The notes below the pieces were generated by a model. The model saw nothing but the letters and a program-made list of their open reading frames with translations, was not told the DNA's origin and did not search any database. From a bacterium (lineage in GTDB: Bacteria; JAMCPX01), in NCBI GenBank assembly GCA_021787665.1, contig JAJYLN010000004.1:73265-137264 (forward strand): a stretch of 64,000 nucleotides of DNA, read 5' to 3'. Positions 17,669-26,511 of this stretch are shown piece by piece. The stretch's first letter is position 1. The number at the start of each line of letters is the position of its first letter. The position numbers and the translations under genes are program-made.

Positions 17669-18927
17669 TACGGACGGTCCGCGCGTCTCAAATCACGTCC
17701 ATCCTCTCCGGTCGGAGGAGCAGATCCAGAAATATCGAGGCTGCGGTACGCAGGATCGTCGATGAGGTACGCCGCAGCGGTGATGAGGCGCTGTTCAGAT
17801 TTCGCAGGCTCTACGACCGTATCGACTCGGACAAACTCATGGTCGGTCGCCATGCCATGGATCATGCCCTGCGCATCGTCGATGGCGGTACGAAAAAGGC
17901 GATAGAAGTCGCTATAGAGCGGGTAACGCGGTTCCACGAGTACGAGAAAAGGCATAGGTCCTCCTGGCGGGTCACCGAGAGCAGGGGTGTTTCGTACGGC
18001 GAGTTCTTTACACCTGTGGAGAGCGTGGGGCTGTATGTGCCGGGCGGCAGCGCGTCGTACCCCTCCTCGGTCGTCATGAACGCCGTGCCGGCCATCGTCG
18101 CAGGAGTACCGGACATCGTGATGGCCACGCCCTCCCCGAGCATCCCGGTGCTCGCTGCCGCGCGTATGCTCGGCATCAGGACGGTATACTCGATGGGCGG
18201 CGCGCACGCCATAGCCGCGCTGGCCTACGGCACGCGGCACGTCCGCAGGGTAGACAAGATAGCGGGACCAGGCAACCGGTACGTCACACTCGCGAAGAAG
18301 CTCGTATTCGGCGACGTGGGCATCGACACGATAGCAGGTCCAAGCGAGGTGGTCGTGGTAACGGACGGCAGCATGGACCCGTCGTTCGCTGCTGCCGACC
18401 TGATGGCCCAGGCGGAGCACGACGAACTCGCCATGAGCGTTCTGATAGCGCCAAATCAGACATTCATCGGGACGGTCGATCGCGAGATCCAGAAGCTGGT
18501 CCGTACCATGGGAAGAAAGACGACCATTTGCAAGAGCCTGAGGAAGAACGGCTTTGCAGTCGTCGCCGCTACGAGGAACAAAGCGATGAAGATAGCGAAC
18601 TCGATAGCCCCGGAGCACCTCGAGCTCGCCGTGAAGAACCCACAGTCGTACCTCGGTCAGGTGAGACATGCAGGTGCCGTGTTCCTCGGCGCTTACACGC
18701 CAGAAGTCATCGGGGACTATGTCGCAGGGCCGGATCATGTGCTCCCGACGGCCGGCGCTGCGCGGTTCTCGTCAGGTCTGGGCGTGGACGATTTCAGGAA
18801 GAAGACCACGCTGCTCCGGGTAACGCGCAGCGGCTTTTCCCGGCTCGCTCCCTACGCCGAGCAGCTCGGCACCACCGAGGGGCTGGGCGCCCATGCCCTG
18901 GCGGTCCGGATACGTACGAAGAAATAA
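17665..18927 (+). CDS. hisD: Histidinol dehydrogenase
   Basis: Zinc enzyme that oxidises L-histidinol to histidine in two NAD-dependent steps. The 420 residues contain YVPGGSASYPSSVVMNAVPA, IAGPGNRYVTLAKK, IAGPSEVVVV, the zinc-ligand region MAQAEHDELA, the catalytic APEHLEL and GDYVAGPDHVLPT. Length is normal. Last gene of the murA-hisG-hisD run, converging on feoB 70 bases away. Confidence 0.97.
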   Translation: MIRTVRASQITSILSGRRSRSRNIEAAVRRIVDEVRRSGDEALFRFRRLYDRIDSDKLMVGRHAMDHALRIVDGGTKKAIEVAIERVTRFHEYEKRHRSSWRVTESRGVSYGEFFTPVESVGLYVPGGSASYPSSVVMNAVPAIVAGVPDIVMATPSPSIPVLAAARMLGIRTVYSMGGAHAIAALAYGTRHVRRVDKIAGPGNRYVTLAKKLVFGDVGIDTIAGPSEVVVVTDGSMDPSFAAADLMAQAEHDELAMSVLIAPNQTFIGTVDREIQKLVRTMGRKTTICKSLRKNGFAVVAATRNKAMKIANSIAPEHLELAVKNPQSYLGQVRHAGAVFLGAYTPEVIGDYVAGPDHVLPTAGAARFSSGLGVDDFRKKTTLLRVTRSGFSRLAPYAEQLGTTEGLGAHALAVRIRTKK

Positions 18928-18997
18928 GTACTTTTATCCAAAAAGTGATCGGGGAAGAGATGGGGCAGGAAGGGGAAAGACCCCGAACCATGTACGA

Positions 18998-21055
18998 CTA
19001 CCGGAACAAAAGGCCGACCCTATAGATCGCAAAGCTTATCATGAACGCCACGACCAGGGGATACACGATACCGATGGCAAGGAGCTTGTTGTCGTGCAAC
19101 TCCTTTTTCATGGTAACGACCGTTGCGAGACACGGTATATACAGCGTCTGGAAGATGATGAATACGTACGCGACGAGCGGGGTCATGGCCTGCTTCAGGG
19201 CGGCGCCCAGAGCCTGCTCGTTTGCAGCGTTGAAGAGCACGCTCAGGGTCGCAATAGAGGTCTCCTTCGCAGTGAAGCCGGTAATCAGCGCAACGAGTAT
19301 ACGCCAGTCGAACCCTATGACCCTGCCGGCGGGCTCCATCCACCGACCTACGATACCCAGCACGCTCTGGTTTATCGTGTGCCCCGGGAAGTGCGACAGG
19401 AACCAGATGATAATCGTGAAGGATACGATGTACGTGCCCGCCCTCTTGAAGAAGCTCACCGTCTTATTCCATGCGTACAGGCCAACGGTCCTGACATTGG
19501 GTTTCCGGTACAGGGGAAGCTCGATGATCAGGGGAGAGCGCTCCCCCTGCAGCACGGTCTTCCTGAGCAACAGCCCGGTCACCACGACGACGGCGAAGCT
19601 CGTCCCTATCACCGAGACCATGACGAGCGCGGCGTCGCCCGGGAAGAACACGCTCACGAACATGCTCGTCACGACGAACCGCGCGGAGCAGGGTATGAAC
19701 GGGTTGATAAGCACGGAGAGCTTCCGGTCGGTCTCGTTGTCCATCACCCGCGAGCACATGACCCCTGGCACGTTGCACCCGTAGCCCGAGAGCAGACAGA
19801 TGAAGCTCTTGCCGTGGAGCCCGAGCAGGTGCATGACTCTGTCCATGATAAAGGTCGATCGGGCGAGCATACCCGTATCCTCAAGGATGCCGAGGAAGAT
19901 AAAGAATATGAAGATGAGGGGAAAAAACGAGACCACTGTTCCCACTCCGCCGATGACGCCGTTGATGACCAGCCCCCTTACCCAGGCGGGTGCGCCCCGG
20001 AGCAGCCCGGAGAAGGCAGCGTCCAGCAGTTCGAACGACCTGCTTAAAAACGCAGCGAGCGGGTTACTGAGGCTGAAGGTCGCCCAGAACATGAACCCGA
20101 GAATCGCGACGATGATCGCGAGTCCCAGGAACTGGTTGGTGAGCAGGTGGTCGAGCTTGTCCGTAAATGTTATCACGTTCAGTTTCAGAGGCGTCTCGGA
20201 CTTCGAGGTGATTCGGTGAATCCAGTCATAGCGCGAGTCCGCTATCGTGACGATGAGCCTCTCGGCAGCGGACTGCACGTTCTTTACGAAGCCGTAATCA
20301 CCCGGATTCATGACGGACCTCAGGGTCTCTACGACATGCTCGTCTCCCTCGAGTATTTTCATGGACAACCAACGGACGTTATCGGACGGCAGGTCATATC
20401 TCCGGAGCCTGACCGAGAGGTCCGAGATGAGGCCCTCTATCTCCCTCGTGTACTGGATCGGGGCCGGCTCGAACCGCCTCCTGCACTCCGCGAGATCGCT
20501 GACAGCGGTCAGGAGTTCCCTGATACCCTTGTTCTTTACAGCCACGACCGGGACGACTGGTACACCGAGGCTCTTCTCGAACTCTTCGACATGGATCTCC
20601 ACGCCCTTCGATGCGGCGAGGTCCACCATGTTCAGCGCTACTACAACCCTGGCACCGGTCTCGAGAATCTGTTCGAGCAGGTACATGTTGCGGTCCAAGT
20701 TGGAGGCATCGATGATCGACACGACGACGTCCGGGTGCTGCTCCACGATATAGGTCGCCGCGATGGTCTCCTCGATGGAGCCGGACGAGAGGCTGTACGT
20801 GCCGGGCAGGTCTACGATCCGGAAGGTCCTGCCGTTGAAGACGATAACTCCTTCCTTCTTCTCGACCGTCTTGCCCGGCCAGTTGCCCACATGCTGGCTA
20901 AGGCCGGTCAGGATATTGAAGACCGTACTCTTGCCAACGTTGGGGTTACCGGCAAGTGCGACTGTAATGGTCTCCCCGTTGCCGGGCAGGGATACGCCTG
21001 ACCCGCCGTCATGGCAGGGTTCTGCGGCAAGACTTTTTAAGTACTTGTTTTTCAC
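18998..21055 (-). CDS. feoB: Ferrous iron transporter FeoB
   Basis: FeoB imports Fe(II) across the inner membrane. The 685 residues start with a GTG at 21055. The cytoplasmic G domain has GNPNVGKST (residues 36-44), DLPGTYSL and ALNMVD; two Gate repeats follow (FPLIFIFFIFLGILEDTGML, and INPFIPCSARF), with the cysteine-containing LLSGYGCNVPGVM. The first 30 residues are an unusual extension before the G domain, and no good ribosome site was found, so the start is uncertain. No feoA lies next to it. A Fur-like box overlaps the predicted transcription start. Confidence 0.95.
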   Translation of the reverse strand: MKNKYLKSLAAEPCHDGGSGVSLPGNGETITVALAGNPNVGKSTVFNILTGLSQHVGNWPGKTVEKKEGVIVFNGRTFRIVDLPGTYSLSSGSIEETIAATYIVEQHPDVVVSIIDASNLDRNMYLLEQILETGARVVVALNMVDLAASKGVEIHVEEFEKSLGVPVVPVVAVKNKGIRELLTAVSDLAECRRRFEPAPIQYTREIEGLISDLSVRLRRYDLPSDNVRWLSMKILEGDEHVVETLRSVMNPGDYGFVKNVQSAAERLIVTIADSRYDWIHRITSKSETPLKLNVITFTDKLDHLLTNQFLGLAIIVAILGFMFWATFSLSNPLAAFLSRSFELLDAAFSGLLRGAPAWVRGLVINGVIGGVGTVVSFFPLIFIFFIFLGILEDTGMLARSTFIMDRVMHLLGLHGKSFICLLSGYGCNVPGVMCSRVMDNETDRKLSVLINPFIPCSARFVVTSMFVSVFFPGDAALVMVSVIGTSFAVVVVTGLLLRKTVLQGERSPLIIELPLYRKPNVRTVGLYAWNKTVSFFKRAGTYIVSFTIIIWFLSHFPGHTINQSVLGIVGRWMEPAGRVIGFDWRILVALITGFTAKETSIATLSVLFNAANEQALGAALKQAMTPLVAYVFIIFQTLYIPCLATVVTMKKELHDNKLLAIGIVYPLVVAFMISFAIYRVGLLFR

Positions 21056-21073
21056 TCGCTATGGCTCACTATT

Positions 21074-21121
21074 GAAAGTGGTTATCATTAATATAATAGC
21101 AAGTCAACGCAAAATATTCAA
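21074..21121 (-). promoter_or_regulatory. feoB promoter with Fur-like operator
   Basis: TTGAAT (21116-21121), a 17-base spacer and TATTAT (21093-21098) form a good promoter reading into feoB. Directly downstream, 21074-21092 read on the minus strand matches the 19-base Fur consensus at 14 positions (core TTAATGATAACCA). The expected transcription start lies inside it, the right place for iron-dependent repression. The assignment rests on sequence alone. Confidence 0.6.
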
Positions 21122-21278
21122 CTGGCTCGTCCTTCCTATCCTACTCTGCCAAGGCTCGAGCCAGAGGTCCCTTCGCTTCTGGAGGGGCTGCGTCCTTCGG
21201 CAGCGGATGTATACCAGCTCCGAAGGAGTCGTAACAGGGAACGATTCACGGTACAGGTAGGGTAAACACGAAGAGCCC
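21122..21278. other. Non-coding spacer with several inverted repeats
   Basis: The stretch between the feoB promoter and the methyltransferase stop holds nested inverted repeats: CTGGCTCG with CGAGCCAG (21122 to about 21165) and TCCTTCGG with CCGAAGGA (about 21192-21228). No T-tract follows them and no coding frame is convincing. It may be a terminator region for the methyltransferase operon or an unrecognised small RNA; no known family was recognised. Confidence 0.35.
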
Positions 21279-22067
21279 TTAGGGTGTAGCGGCGAGCATG
21301 GCGGACGCCTCTGCCGAGTAGCCCGCGCCCTCGTGGACTATGAGCGGCGGAATGATACTGGGCCGCCCGCCTCTTCCCTTCCGTGCGGTCATCAAAAACA
21401 CGTCCGATGGTCTTGCTGCGGTCCTATGGACAAACCTGAGCTGCTCGATGGCGAATCCCCGCATGTTCATGAAGATCTCGTCTATCCTGCGGGTAGTAAA
21501 CAACATGATCAGGACGCCGTCGGGCCTGAGCAGATACCTCGCTGCGGCGAAGAGGGCCTCGAGGGTAAGCGACCGGTCGTGGTGCGAGGCTGCGATAGGT
21601 TCTCTGGGGCTTATCTTGCCGGTGCCGTACCGGTAAAAGGGCGGGTTCGTCACGATGGCATGGAACGACTGCGGCCTGAACAGGGTCTTATATGCATTGA
21701 TGTCCCCGTGGATAAACGCGACCCTGTCTCCGCACGAGTGCAGCCCGAGGTTTTTCAAAGAAGCCCGGTGGTGCACCTGGTTTATCTCGACGCCGGTAAC
21801 ATCCACGACCCCGGCGACCTTGGACAGCAGGATGCAGGTACTACCGGATGCGGAGCCTATTTCGAGCACCCGACCGGTGACGTGCCTCTTGGCGAAGTCG
21901 TACAGGATGACCGTGTCGATATTTACCCGGTACCCTTGTTCCGGCTGGTAAAACCTGAACCCGGGGCTTATGATGCTATCAAGGGTGTAGCCGACCATAC
22001 TGGCCGGTGGTGCAGCCCCGCGCCTTCTCTGGCCCGGCGTGCTGTTAGCTTCGGACTTCCGAACCAC
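21279..22067 (-). CDS. TrmN6-like tRNA/rRNA adenine methyltransferase
   Basis: A 262-residue SAM-dependent methyltransferase with the Rossmann motif VLEIGSASGSTCILL and the base-flipping motif IVTNPPFYR typical of N6-adenine enzymes. N-terminal RFYQPEQGYRVNIDTVIL matches the TrmN6 (YfiC) family that modifies A37 of tRNA-Val. The GTG at 22067 has GGAG four bases upstream; an inner ATG (MVGYTLDS) is possible. It follows ahcY by 25 bases, so it probably shares the metK-ahcY transcript, a sensible place for a SAM user. Confidence 0.85.
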   Translation of the reverse strand: MVRKSEANSTPGQRRRGAAPPASMVGYTLDSIISPGFRFYQPEQGYRVNIDTVILYDFAKRHVTGRVLEIGSASGSTCILLSKVAGVVDVTGVEINQVHHRASLKNLGLHSCGDRVAFIHGDINAYKTLFRPQSFHAIVTNPPFYRYGTGKISPREPIAASHHDRSLTLEALFAAARYLLRPDGVLIMLFTTRRIDEIFMNMRGFAIEQLRFVHRTAARPSDVFLMTARKGRGGRPSIIPPLIVHEGAGYSAEASAMLAATP

Positions 22068-22092
22068 AGGTCTCCGGCACAGCAGCGCGGGC

Positions 22093-23364
22093 TTACGTTC
22101 CGCTTTCCCATGACGCTAAATACGTCTTCTGACGCAGGGTAAGGCTGTCGATGTCTATGCCGAGTGTCTTCAGTTTTATGACGGCGATGTTCCTGTCGAT
22201 GTCGTCGGGAACCGGATAGACGACCGCATCGAGCCTCCGCGCGTTTTCCTTCAGGTACATCACCGAGAGGGCCTGGTTGGCAAAGCTCATGTCCATGACG
22301 CTCGAAGGGTGCCCTTCGGCGGACGACAGGTTGACGAGCCTGCCATTCGCGAGCACGTAGATGCTGCGCCCGTTGGGCAGGCGGTATTCCTCGACGAGAT
22401 CTCTGACCTCGCTGCGGCCTTTCGCTATGTTCCTCAAGGTTCCCAGGTCGAGCTCGACGTTGAAATGCCCGGAATTGGCCACGATGGCGCCGTCTTTCAT
22501 GCTCATGAACTCGTTTCTGGATATGACGGTCGTGTCGCCGGTTACCGTGACGAACAGGTCTCCGATCTTTGCCGCATCGGCGATGGGCATGACATCGTAC
22601 CCGTCCATGACTGCCTCGAGCGCCCTGATTGGATCGACTTCCGTGATGATGACTCTCGCCCCCATGCCTTTCGCGCGCATGGCAACGCCTCTGCCACACC
22701 AGCCATACCCGCAAACGACGAAAACGGACCCTGCGATCAGCCTGTTCGTGGCACGCAGGATTCCGTCTATCGTACTCTGGCCCGTACCGTAACGGTTATC
22801 GAACAGGTGCTTCGTATAGGCGTCGTTGACCGATATGATGGGATACGCGAGTTTCTTCTCTTTCGCCATGCTCCTGAGCCGTATGACACCGGTCGTCGTC
22901 TCCTCGGTCCCACCGATGATGCCTTTCAGGAGCGTGCGCTTCTTCGTATGGATCGTACTGACAAGGTCGGCCCCGTCATCCATCGTTACCATGGGCCTCG
23001 TCTCGAGTACGGACATGATATGCCGGTAGTAGGTGTCCGTATCCTCCCCCTTCTTCGCGAAGGTTGGCACATCGAAATACTTCACGAGTGCCGCTGCGAC
23101 GTCGTCCTGGGTGCTCAGCGGGTTCGATGCCGCGAGCGCCACCTCCGCGCCACCCGCCTTCAGAACGCGCATAAGATTTGCGGTCTCCGTGGTCACATGC
23201 AGGCACGCCCCGATCCGCAGCCCCTTGAGTGGTTTACGCCTGGCGAAGTCCTTCTCCACGAGCTTCAACACCCCCATCGATCGGTATGCCCATTCGATGC
23301 GCTGCTTCCCGGCCTTCGCCGTGTCCATATCTTTCACGTCGTATGACATCGTCCCCGTCTTCAT
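22093..23364 (-). CDS. ahcY: Adenosylhomocysteinase
   Basis: Hydrolyses S-adenosylhomocysteine to adenosine and homocysteine, clearing the product of methyl transfer. The 423 residues contain the substrate region ([10 protein letters not shown]), the NAD-binding [13 protein letters not shown], the [10 protein letters not shown] motif and [11 protein letters not shown]; the C-terminus ends [15 protein letters not shown]. It is the compact form without the insert of the longer proteobacterial enzymes. The ATG overlaps the metK stop (ATGA), a synthesis-recycling pair. Confidence 0.97.
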   Translation of the reverse strand: MKTGTMSYDVKDMDTAKAGKQRIEWAYRSMGVLKLVEKDFARRKPLKGLRIGACLHVTTETANLMRVLKAGGAEVALAASNPLSTQDDVAAALVKYFDVPTFAKKGEDTDTYYRHIMSVLETRPMVTMDDGADLVSTIHTKKRTLLKGIIGGTEETTTGVIRLRSMAKEKKLAYPIISVNDAYTKHLFDNRYGTGQSTIDGILRATNRLIAGSVFVVCGYGWCGRGVAMRAKGMGARVIITEVDPIRALEAVMDGYDVMPIADAAKIGDLFVTVTGDTTVISRNEFMSMKDGAIVANSGHFNVELDLGTLRNIAKGRSEVRDLVEEYRLPNGRSIYVLANGRLVNLSSAEGHPSSVMDMSFANQALSVMYLKENARRLDAVVYPVPDDIDRNIAVIKLKTLGIDIDSLTLRQKTYLASWESGT

Positions 23365-24518
23365 CTGCCCACCTCTTTCAACAGCGCCCGCATTTTATCG
23401 GTCCTTTCCCAGGTGAACTCTTTCTCTGTCCTGCCAAAATGTCCGTAGGCAGCGGTCTTGCGGTACTTCGGTTCCAGGAGACTCAGCTCCTGAATGACGC
23501 CGGCAGGATCCATGCGGAACACCCTGCACACGGCTTTCTCCAGCTTTTCGTTGGGGACCTTACCGGTACCGAAGGTGTCCACCATGATGGAGACCGGATC
23601 CGGCACGCCTATCGCGTAGGCGAGCTGTACCTCGCAACGGGCGGCCAGGCCGGACGCAACGATATTCTTGGCGACATACCGCGCTATATACGCCCCGCTC
23701 CGGTCGACCTTCGAGGGGTCCTTGCCGGAGAGTGCGCCGCCACCGTGTCTGCCGAACCCGCCGTAGGTGTCCACGATGATTTTCCTGCCCGTGAGCCCTG
23801 TGTCGCCATGGGGTCCCCCGATGACGAACCTGCCGGTCGGGTTAATAAAGTACTTCGTATCTTTCCGCATGAGGTCCGCAGGTATGACCCTCCTGATGAC
23901 CTCTTCTATGATGGCCTCTTTCAGCCTGCCATTCGGGACGTCCTCGGTGTGCTGTGCCGCTATGACGATCGCCTTTATACCCACCGGCTTGTTGTCCTGA
24001 TACTCGAAGGTAACCTGGGACTTCCCGTCCGGACGCAGGAACTCCAGCGTGCCGCTGTGCCGCACCGCTGCCAGCCTCCTGACAAGCGCGTTGGCATAGA
24101 ATATCGGGGCCGGCATGAAGGTCTTTGTCTCGTCGATCGCATACCCGAACATCATGCCCTGGTCCCCGGCGCCGAGCTTGTTGCTGCCCCTGTTGACTCC
24201 CCGGGCGATGTCAGGTGATTGCTGCTTTACCGAGACGATAACGCCGCAGGATCTCCAGTCATAGCCCATATCAGGGTCGTCATAGCCGATGTCCCGTATG
24301 ACCTCCCGCGCGATGTCAGCGAATGGAATACTCGCCTTCGTGGTTATCTCGCCCGCGATGATCGCAAGGCCTGTCGTTACGAGGGTCTCACACGCGACCC
24401 TTGCGTGCTTGTCACCGGCGAGCGCGGCATCGAGAATAGCATCCGATACCTGATCCGCAAGCTTGTCCGGGTGCCCCTCGGTCACAGACTCGGACGTAAA
24501 TAAATACCTGTTCTTCAT
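23361..24518 (-). CDS. metK: S-adenosylmethionine synthetase
   Basis: Makes SAM from methionine and ATP. The 385 residues contain the conserved [16 protein letters not shown], the [12 protein letters not shown] hexapeptide loop region and the P-loop-like [16 protein letters not shown]. The start has an AAAGGAG site six bases upstream. It heads metK-ahcY-methyltransferase, behind a strong promoter and a folded leader (24542-24612). No match to a known SAM riboswitch class was recognised. Confidence 0.97.
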   Translation of the reverse strand: MKNRYLFTSESVTEGHPDKLADQVSDAILDAALAGDKHARVACETLVTTGLAIIAGEITTKASIPFADIAREVIRDIGYDDPDMGYDWRSCGVIVSVKQQSPDIARGVNRGSNKLGAGDQGMMFGYAIDETKTFMPAPIFYANALVRRLAAVRHSGTLEFLRPDGKSQVTFEYQDNKPVGIKAIVIAAQHTEDVPNGRLKEAIIEEVIRRVIPADLMRKDTKYFINPTGRFVIGGPHGDTGLTGRKIIVDTYGGFGRHGGGALSGKDPSKVDRSGAYIARYVAKNIVASGLAARCEVQLAYAIGVPDPVSIMVDTFGTGKVPNEKLEKAVCRVFRMDPAGVIQELSLLEPKYRKTAAYGHFGRTEKEFTWERTDKMRALLKEVGR

Positions 24519-24541
24519 TCCATACTCCTTTGATTGTTTTT

Positions 24542-24643
24542 ATTCCGTTGGAAACTTCTTTGACCCGCTCTCTGTGTGTAGCACACATAACAAACGCGGA
24601 CAAAAACGGAATTGCATCATACATGAATCTCTTGACGAGTCAA
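24542..24643 (-). promoter_or_regulatory. metK promoter and folded 5' leader
   Basis: Promoter: TTGACT (24638-24643), 16-base spacer, TATGAT (24616-24621), start near 24609. The leader then folds: outer stem ATTCCGTT/AACGGAAT (24605-24612 with 24542-24549, eight pairs), an inner CCGC/GCGG stem (24565-24568, 24596-24599) and a terminal hairpin TGTGTG/CACACA (24573-24587). A six-base GTTTTT near the 5' end can also pair with AAAAAC just upstream of the ribosome site, giving a competing fold. Because the outer stem begins at the 5' end and closes about ten bases before the Shine-Dalgarno, ligand- or protein-dependent control of metK is plausible. Confidence 0.55.
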
Positions 24644-24681
24644 CAGAAAACGCACCGGTACGCCGGAAGTCCTGCTTACAG

Positions 24682-25455
24682 TCACATCCCCACGATATGA
24701 TAGCCAGCATCCACGAAGAGCACCTCGCCGGTTACTCCGCTGCTCATAGGTGAGAGGAGGAACAATGCGGCATCGCCGACCTCGTCCGCCGTTATGTTCC
24801 TTCCGAGGGGGGCCTTCTGGGGGTAGTATTCCATCATCTTGAGAAAGCCCTTTATCCCTCTCGCGGAGAGGGTGTTGACTGGCCCGGCCGATACACCATT
24901 GACCCGTATATTGCTCCTGCCGAGATCGTATGCGAGGTATCGTATAATACTCTCGAGTGCCGATTTGGCTATCGCCATCACGTTGTAGCCCGGGATAACT
25001 ACCTGGGAGGCTATGTAGGTCATTGCTATGATGCTTCCTCCCTCCTTCATTAGCGGGGCGGCGTGTCTGGTAAGGGAGACGAGGGAGTACGAGCTTATGT
25101 CGAGCGCCGTGAGGAAGCCCTGTCTCGACATGTTGAGAAAACTACCGCCCAACTCTTCTCTCGGCGCGAAGGCGACACTGTGCACGAGTGCATGGATCGC
25201 ATCATGTTTTCCGGCAATTTCACGGAACATTCCCTCAACCATGCCCTCGTTCTGTACGTCGCACTCGAAGATTCCGAGCGGAGCCATCCCGACAACCGCC
25301 TCTTCCACCCGCTCCTTCAGCGACTGGTTCGCATAGGTAAAGTACAGCCCCATCCCTGCCTGCTGCAGCTTCTGTGCGATATGCAGGGCTATGCTATGTT
25401 TGTTCACCACGCCGGTCACGAGACCGGTTTTTCCGTTGAGATCTATCGTATACAT
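24682..25455 (-). CDS. fabI: Enoyl-[acyl-carrier-protein] reductase
   Basis: Last reductive step of fatty-acid elongation, an SDR fold using NADH. The 257 residues keep the FabI active-site pair Tyr-x6-Lys in YNVMAIAKSALES, the HSVAFAP motif and the C-terminal SSGVTGEVLFVDAGYHIVGM. The nucleotide loop is GVVNKHSIA, a substitution of the common GVANKRSIA. No ribosome site is obvious at the ATG at 25455. It stands alone between metK and a hairpin after the thioredoxin lipoprotein gene. Confidence 0.95.
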   Translation of the reverse strand: MYTIDLNGKTGLVTGVVNKHSIALHIAQKLQQAGMGLYFTYANQSLKERVEEAVVGMAPLGIFECDVQNEGMVEGMFREIAGKHDAIHALVHSVAFAPREELGGSFLNMSRQGFLTALDISSYSLVSLTRHAAPLMKEGGSIIAMTYIASQVVIPGYNVMAIAKSALESIIRYLAYDLGRSNIRVNGVSAGPVNTLSARGIKGFLKMMEYYPQKAPLGRNITADEVGDAALFLLSPMSSGVTGEVLFVDAGYHIVGM

Positions 25456-25469
25456 AGTCTGATCGTGAA

Positions 25470-25502
25470 ACGGGCGCCCGCCGCAAAGCGGCGGGTGCCC
25501 GT
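25470..25502 (-). terminator. Strong hairpin after the DsbA-like gene
   Basis: A 15-pair stem-loop with a three-base loop; on the minus transcript one A-C mismatch interrupts it and it is followed by TTTCACG. It lies between the DsbA-like gene and fabI, both read leftwards, so it most likely ends the penicillin-acylase/DsbA-like transcript. Confidence 0.6.
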
Positions 25503-25554
25503 CACTATCTGCTCCATCACAGGTCGTTTTTATCTGTCCAGCCTCACCCTCGCA

Positions 25555-26499
25555 CTACTTCAGTATCGCGTTTATGGCCTGCTCGAAATTTTGTTCAGGC
25601 TGTGCGCCGGTGATGATCCTGCCGTTTATCACGAAGGTGGGCGTCCCGGTAACCCCTATGCTGCTGCCCTCCTGCTGATCGGCCTCCACCTTGTCCTTTG
25701 TTTGCTGATTGTTCACGCACGCCTTGAACTTGCCCATAGAGAGCCCCTGCGCCTTCGCATAGCTGTTCAGCTTGTCGTTGATAGTTGCGGGTGTTATGGA
25801 ACCCTGCTCCTGGAAGAGGTGGTTGTAGAAGTACCAGAAGGCGTCATGCTTCTGCAGGTACGCACAATCGGCGCCGATAGCCGCTATCATCGCCCAGGGG
25901 TGCATCGGCAGAGGGAAGCTCTTGTAGACGAGCCGTATCCTGCCCTTGTACTTGTGCAGCAGGTCTTCGACTGTGCCGTACGCCCTGCCGCAGAACGGGC
26001 ATTCGAAGTCGGTGAACTCCACCATGGTTACCTTTGCATCTGCCGGCCCTCTCGACGGCGAGCCCTTCAGGGTAATCTTGCTCAGCGTTTCCTTGAAGGG
26101 GTCTTCTGTCAGGTTCAGGACACTGCCGATTATCACGCGCGTGCGGTCCTTCGTTACATAGATGGTCTGCGTCTGCTTACGTGGACCCTGCGCGATCGTC
26201 ACGACGGCCTGATCGAGTCCCGAGATATCCGAGGCCTTTATCTTGCTGACGGAGAGGTTGACGCTCGGCGGGATATTGAATGCCTTGCGCATATACGAGG
26301 CTATCTTTCCCTGAATGCCGGCCTGGTGCTCCTCTGCGGCAGGCTGAACTACCGGGGCAGGCTGCTGTTCCTGGCCCTGCACAGGGTTCTGTACAGGCTG
26401 TGGTGCGGCCCCGTTCGGGGCCGTAGCCGCCTCTTTCTTCGAGCATCCAGCGACCATCACGAAGGCGGCCACGATCAAGAGTATCAAGTTTTTTCTCAT
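25555..26499 (-). CDS. DsbA-family thioredoxin-fold lipoprotein
   Basis: A 314-residue exported protein. The lipobox ends at Cys19 (VMVAGC), followed by a Pro/Gln-rich linker (to about residue 60). The C-terminal thioredoxin fold has the active site FECPFCGRAY and a cis-Pro loop in GTPTFVING. The helical insert is of the DsbA/Thioredoxin_4 kind. It may act as an oxidase, isomerase or reductase towards exported proteins; no DsbB/DsbD is nearby. It follows the penicillin-acylase-family gene by 12 bases and a large secreted hydrolase is a natural client, which is inference. Confidence 0.9.
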   Translation of the reverse strand: MRKNLILLIVAAFVMVAGCSKKEAATAPNGAAPQPVQNPVQGQEQQPAPVVQPAAEEHQAGIQGKIASYMRKAFNIPPSVNLSVSKIKASDISGLDQAVVTIAQGPRKQTQTIYVTKDRTRVIIGSVLNLTEDPFKETLSKITLKGSPSRGPADAKVTMVEFTDFECPFCGRAYGTVEDLLHKYKGRIRLVYKSFPLPMHPWAMIAAIGADCAYLQKHDAFWYFYNHLFQEQGSITPATINDKLNSYAKAQGLSMGKFKACVNNQQTKDKVEADQQEGSSIGVTGTPTFVINGRIITGAQPEQNFEQAINAILK

Positions 26500-26511
26500 T
26501 TCGTTCTCCTT

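Noticed and set aside
24542-24612. A known SAM-I, SAM-II, SAM-III or SAH riboswitch
   Set aside because: The conserved cores of those classes were looked for and not seen; only the generic stems described are present.
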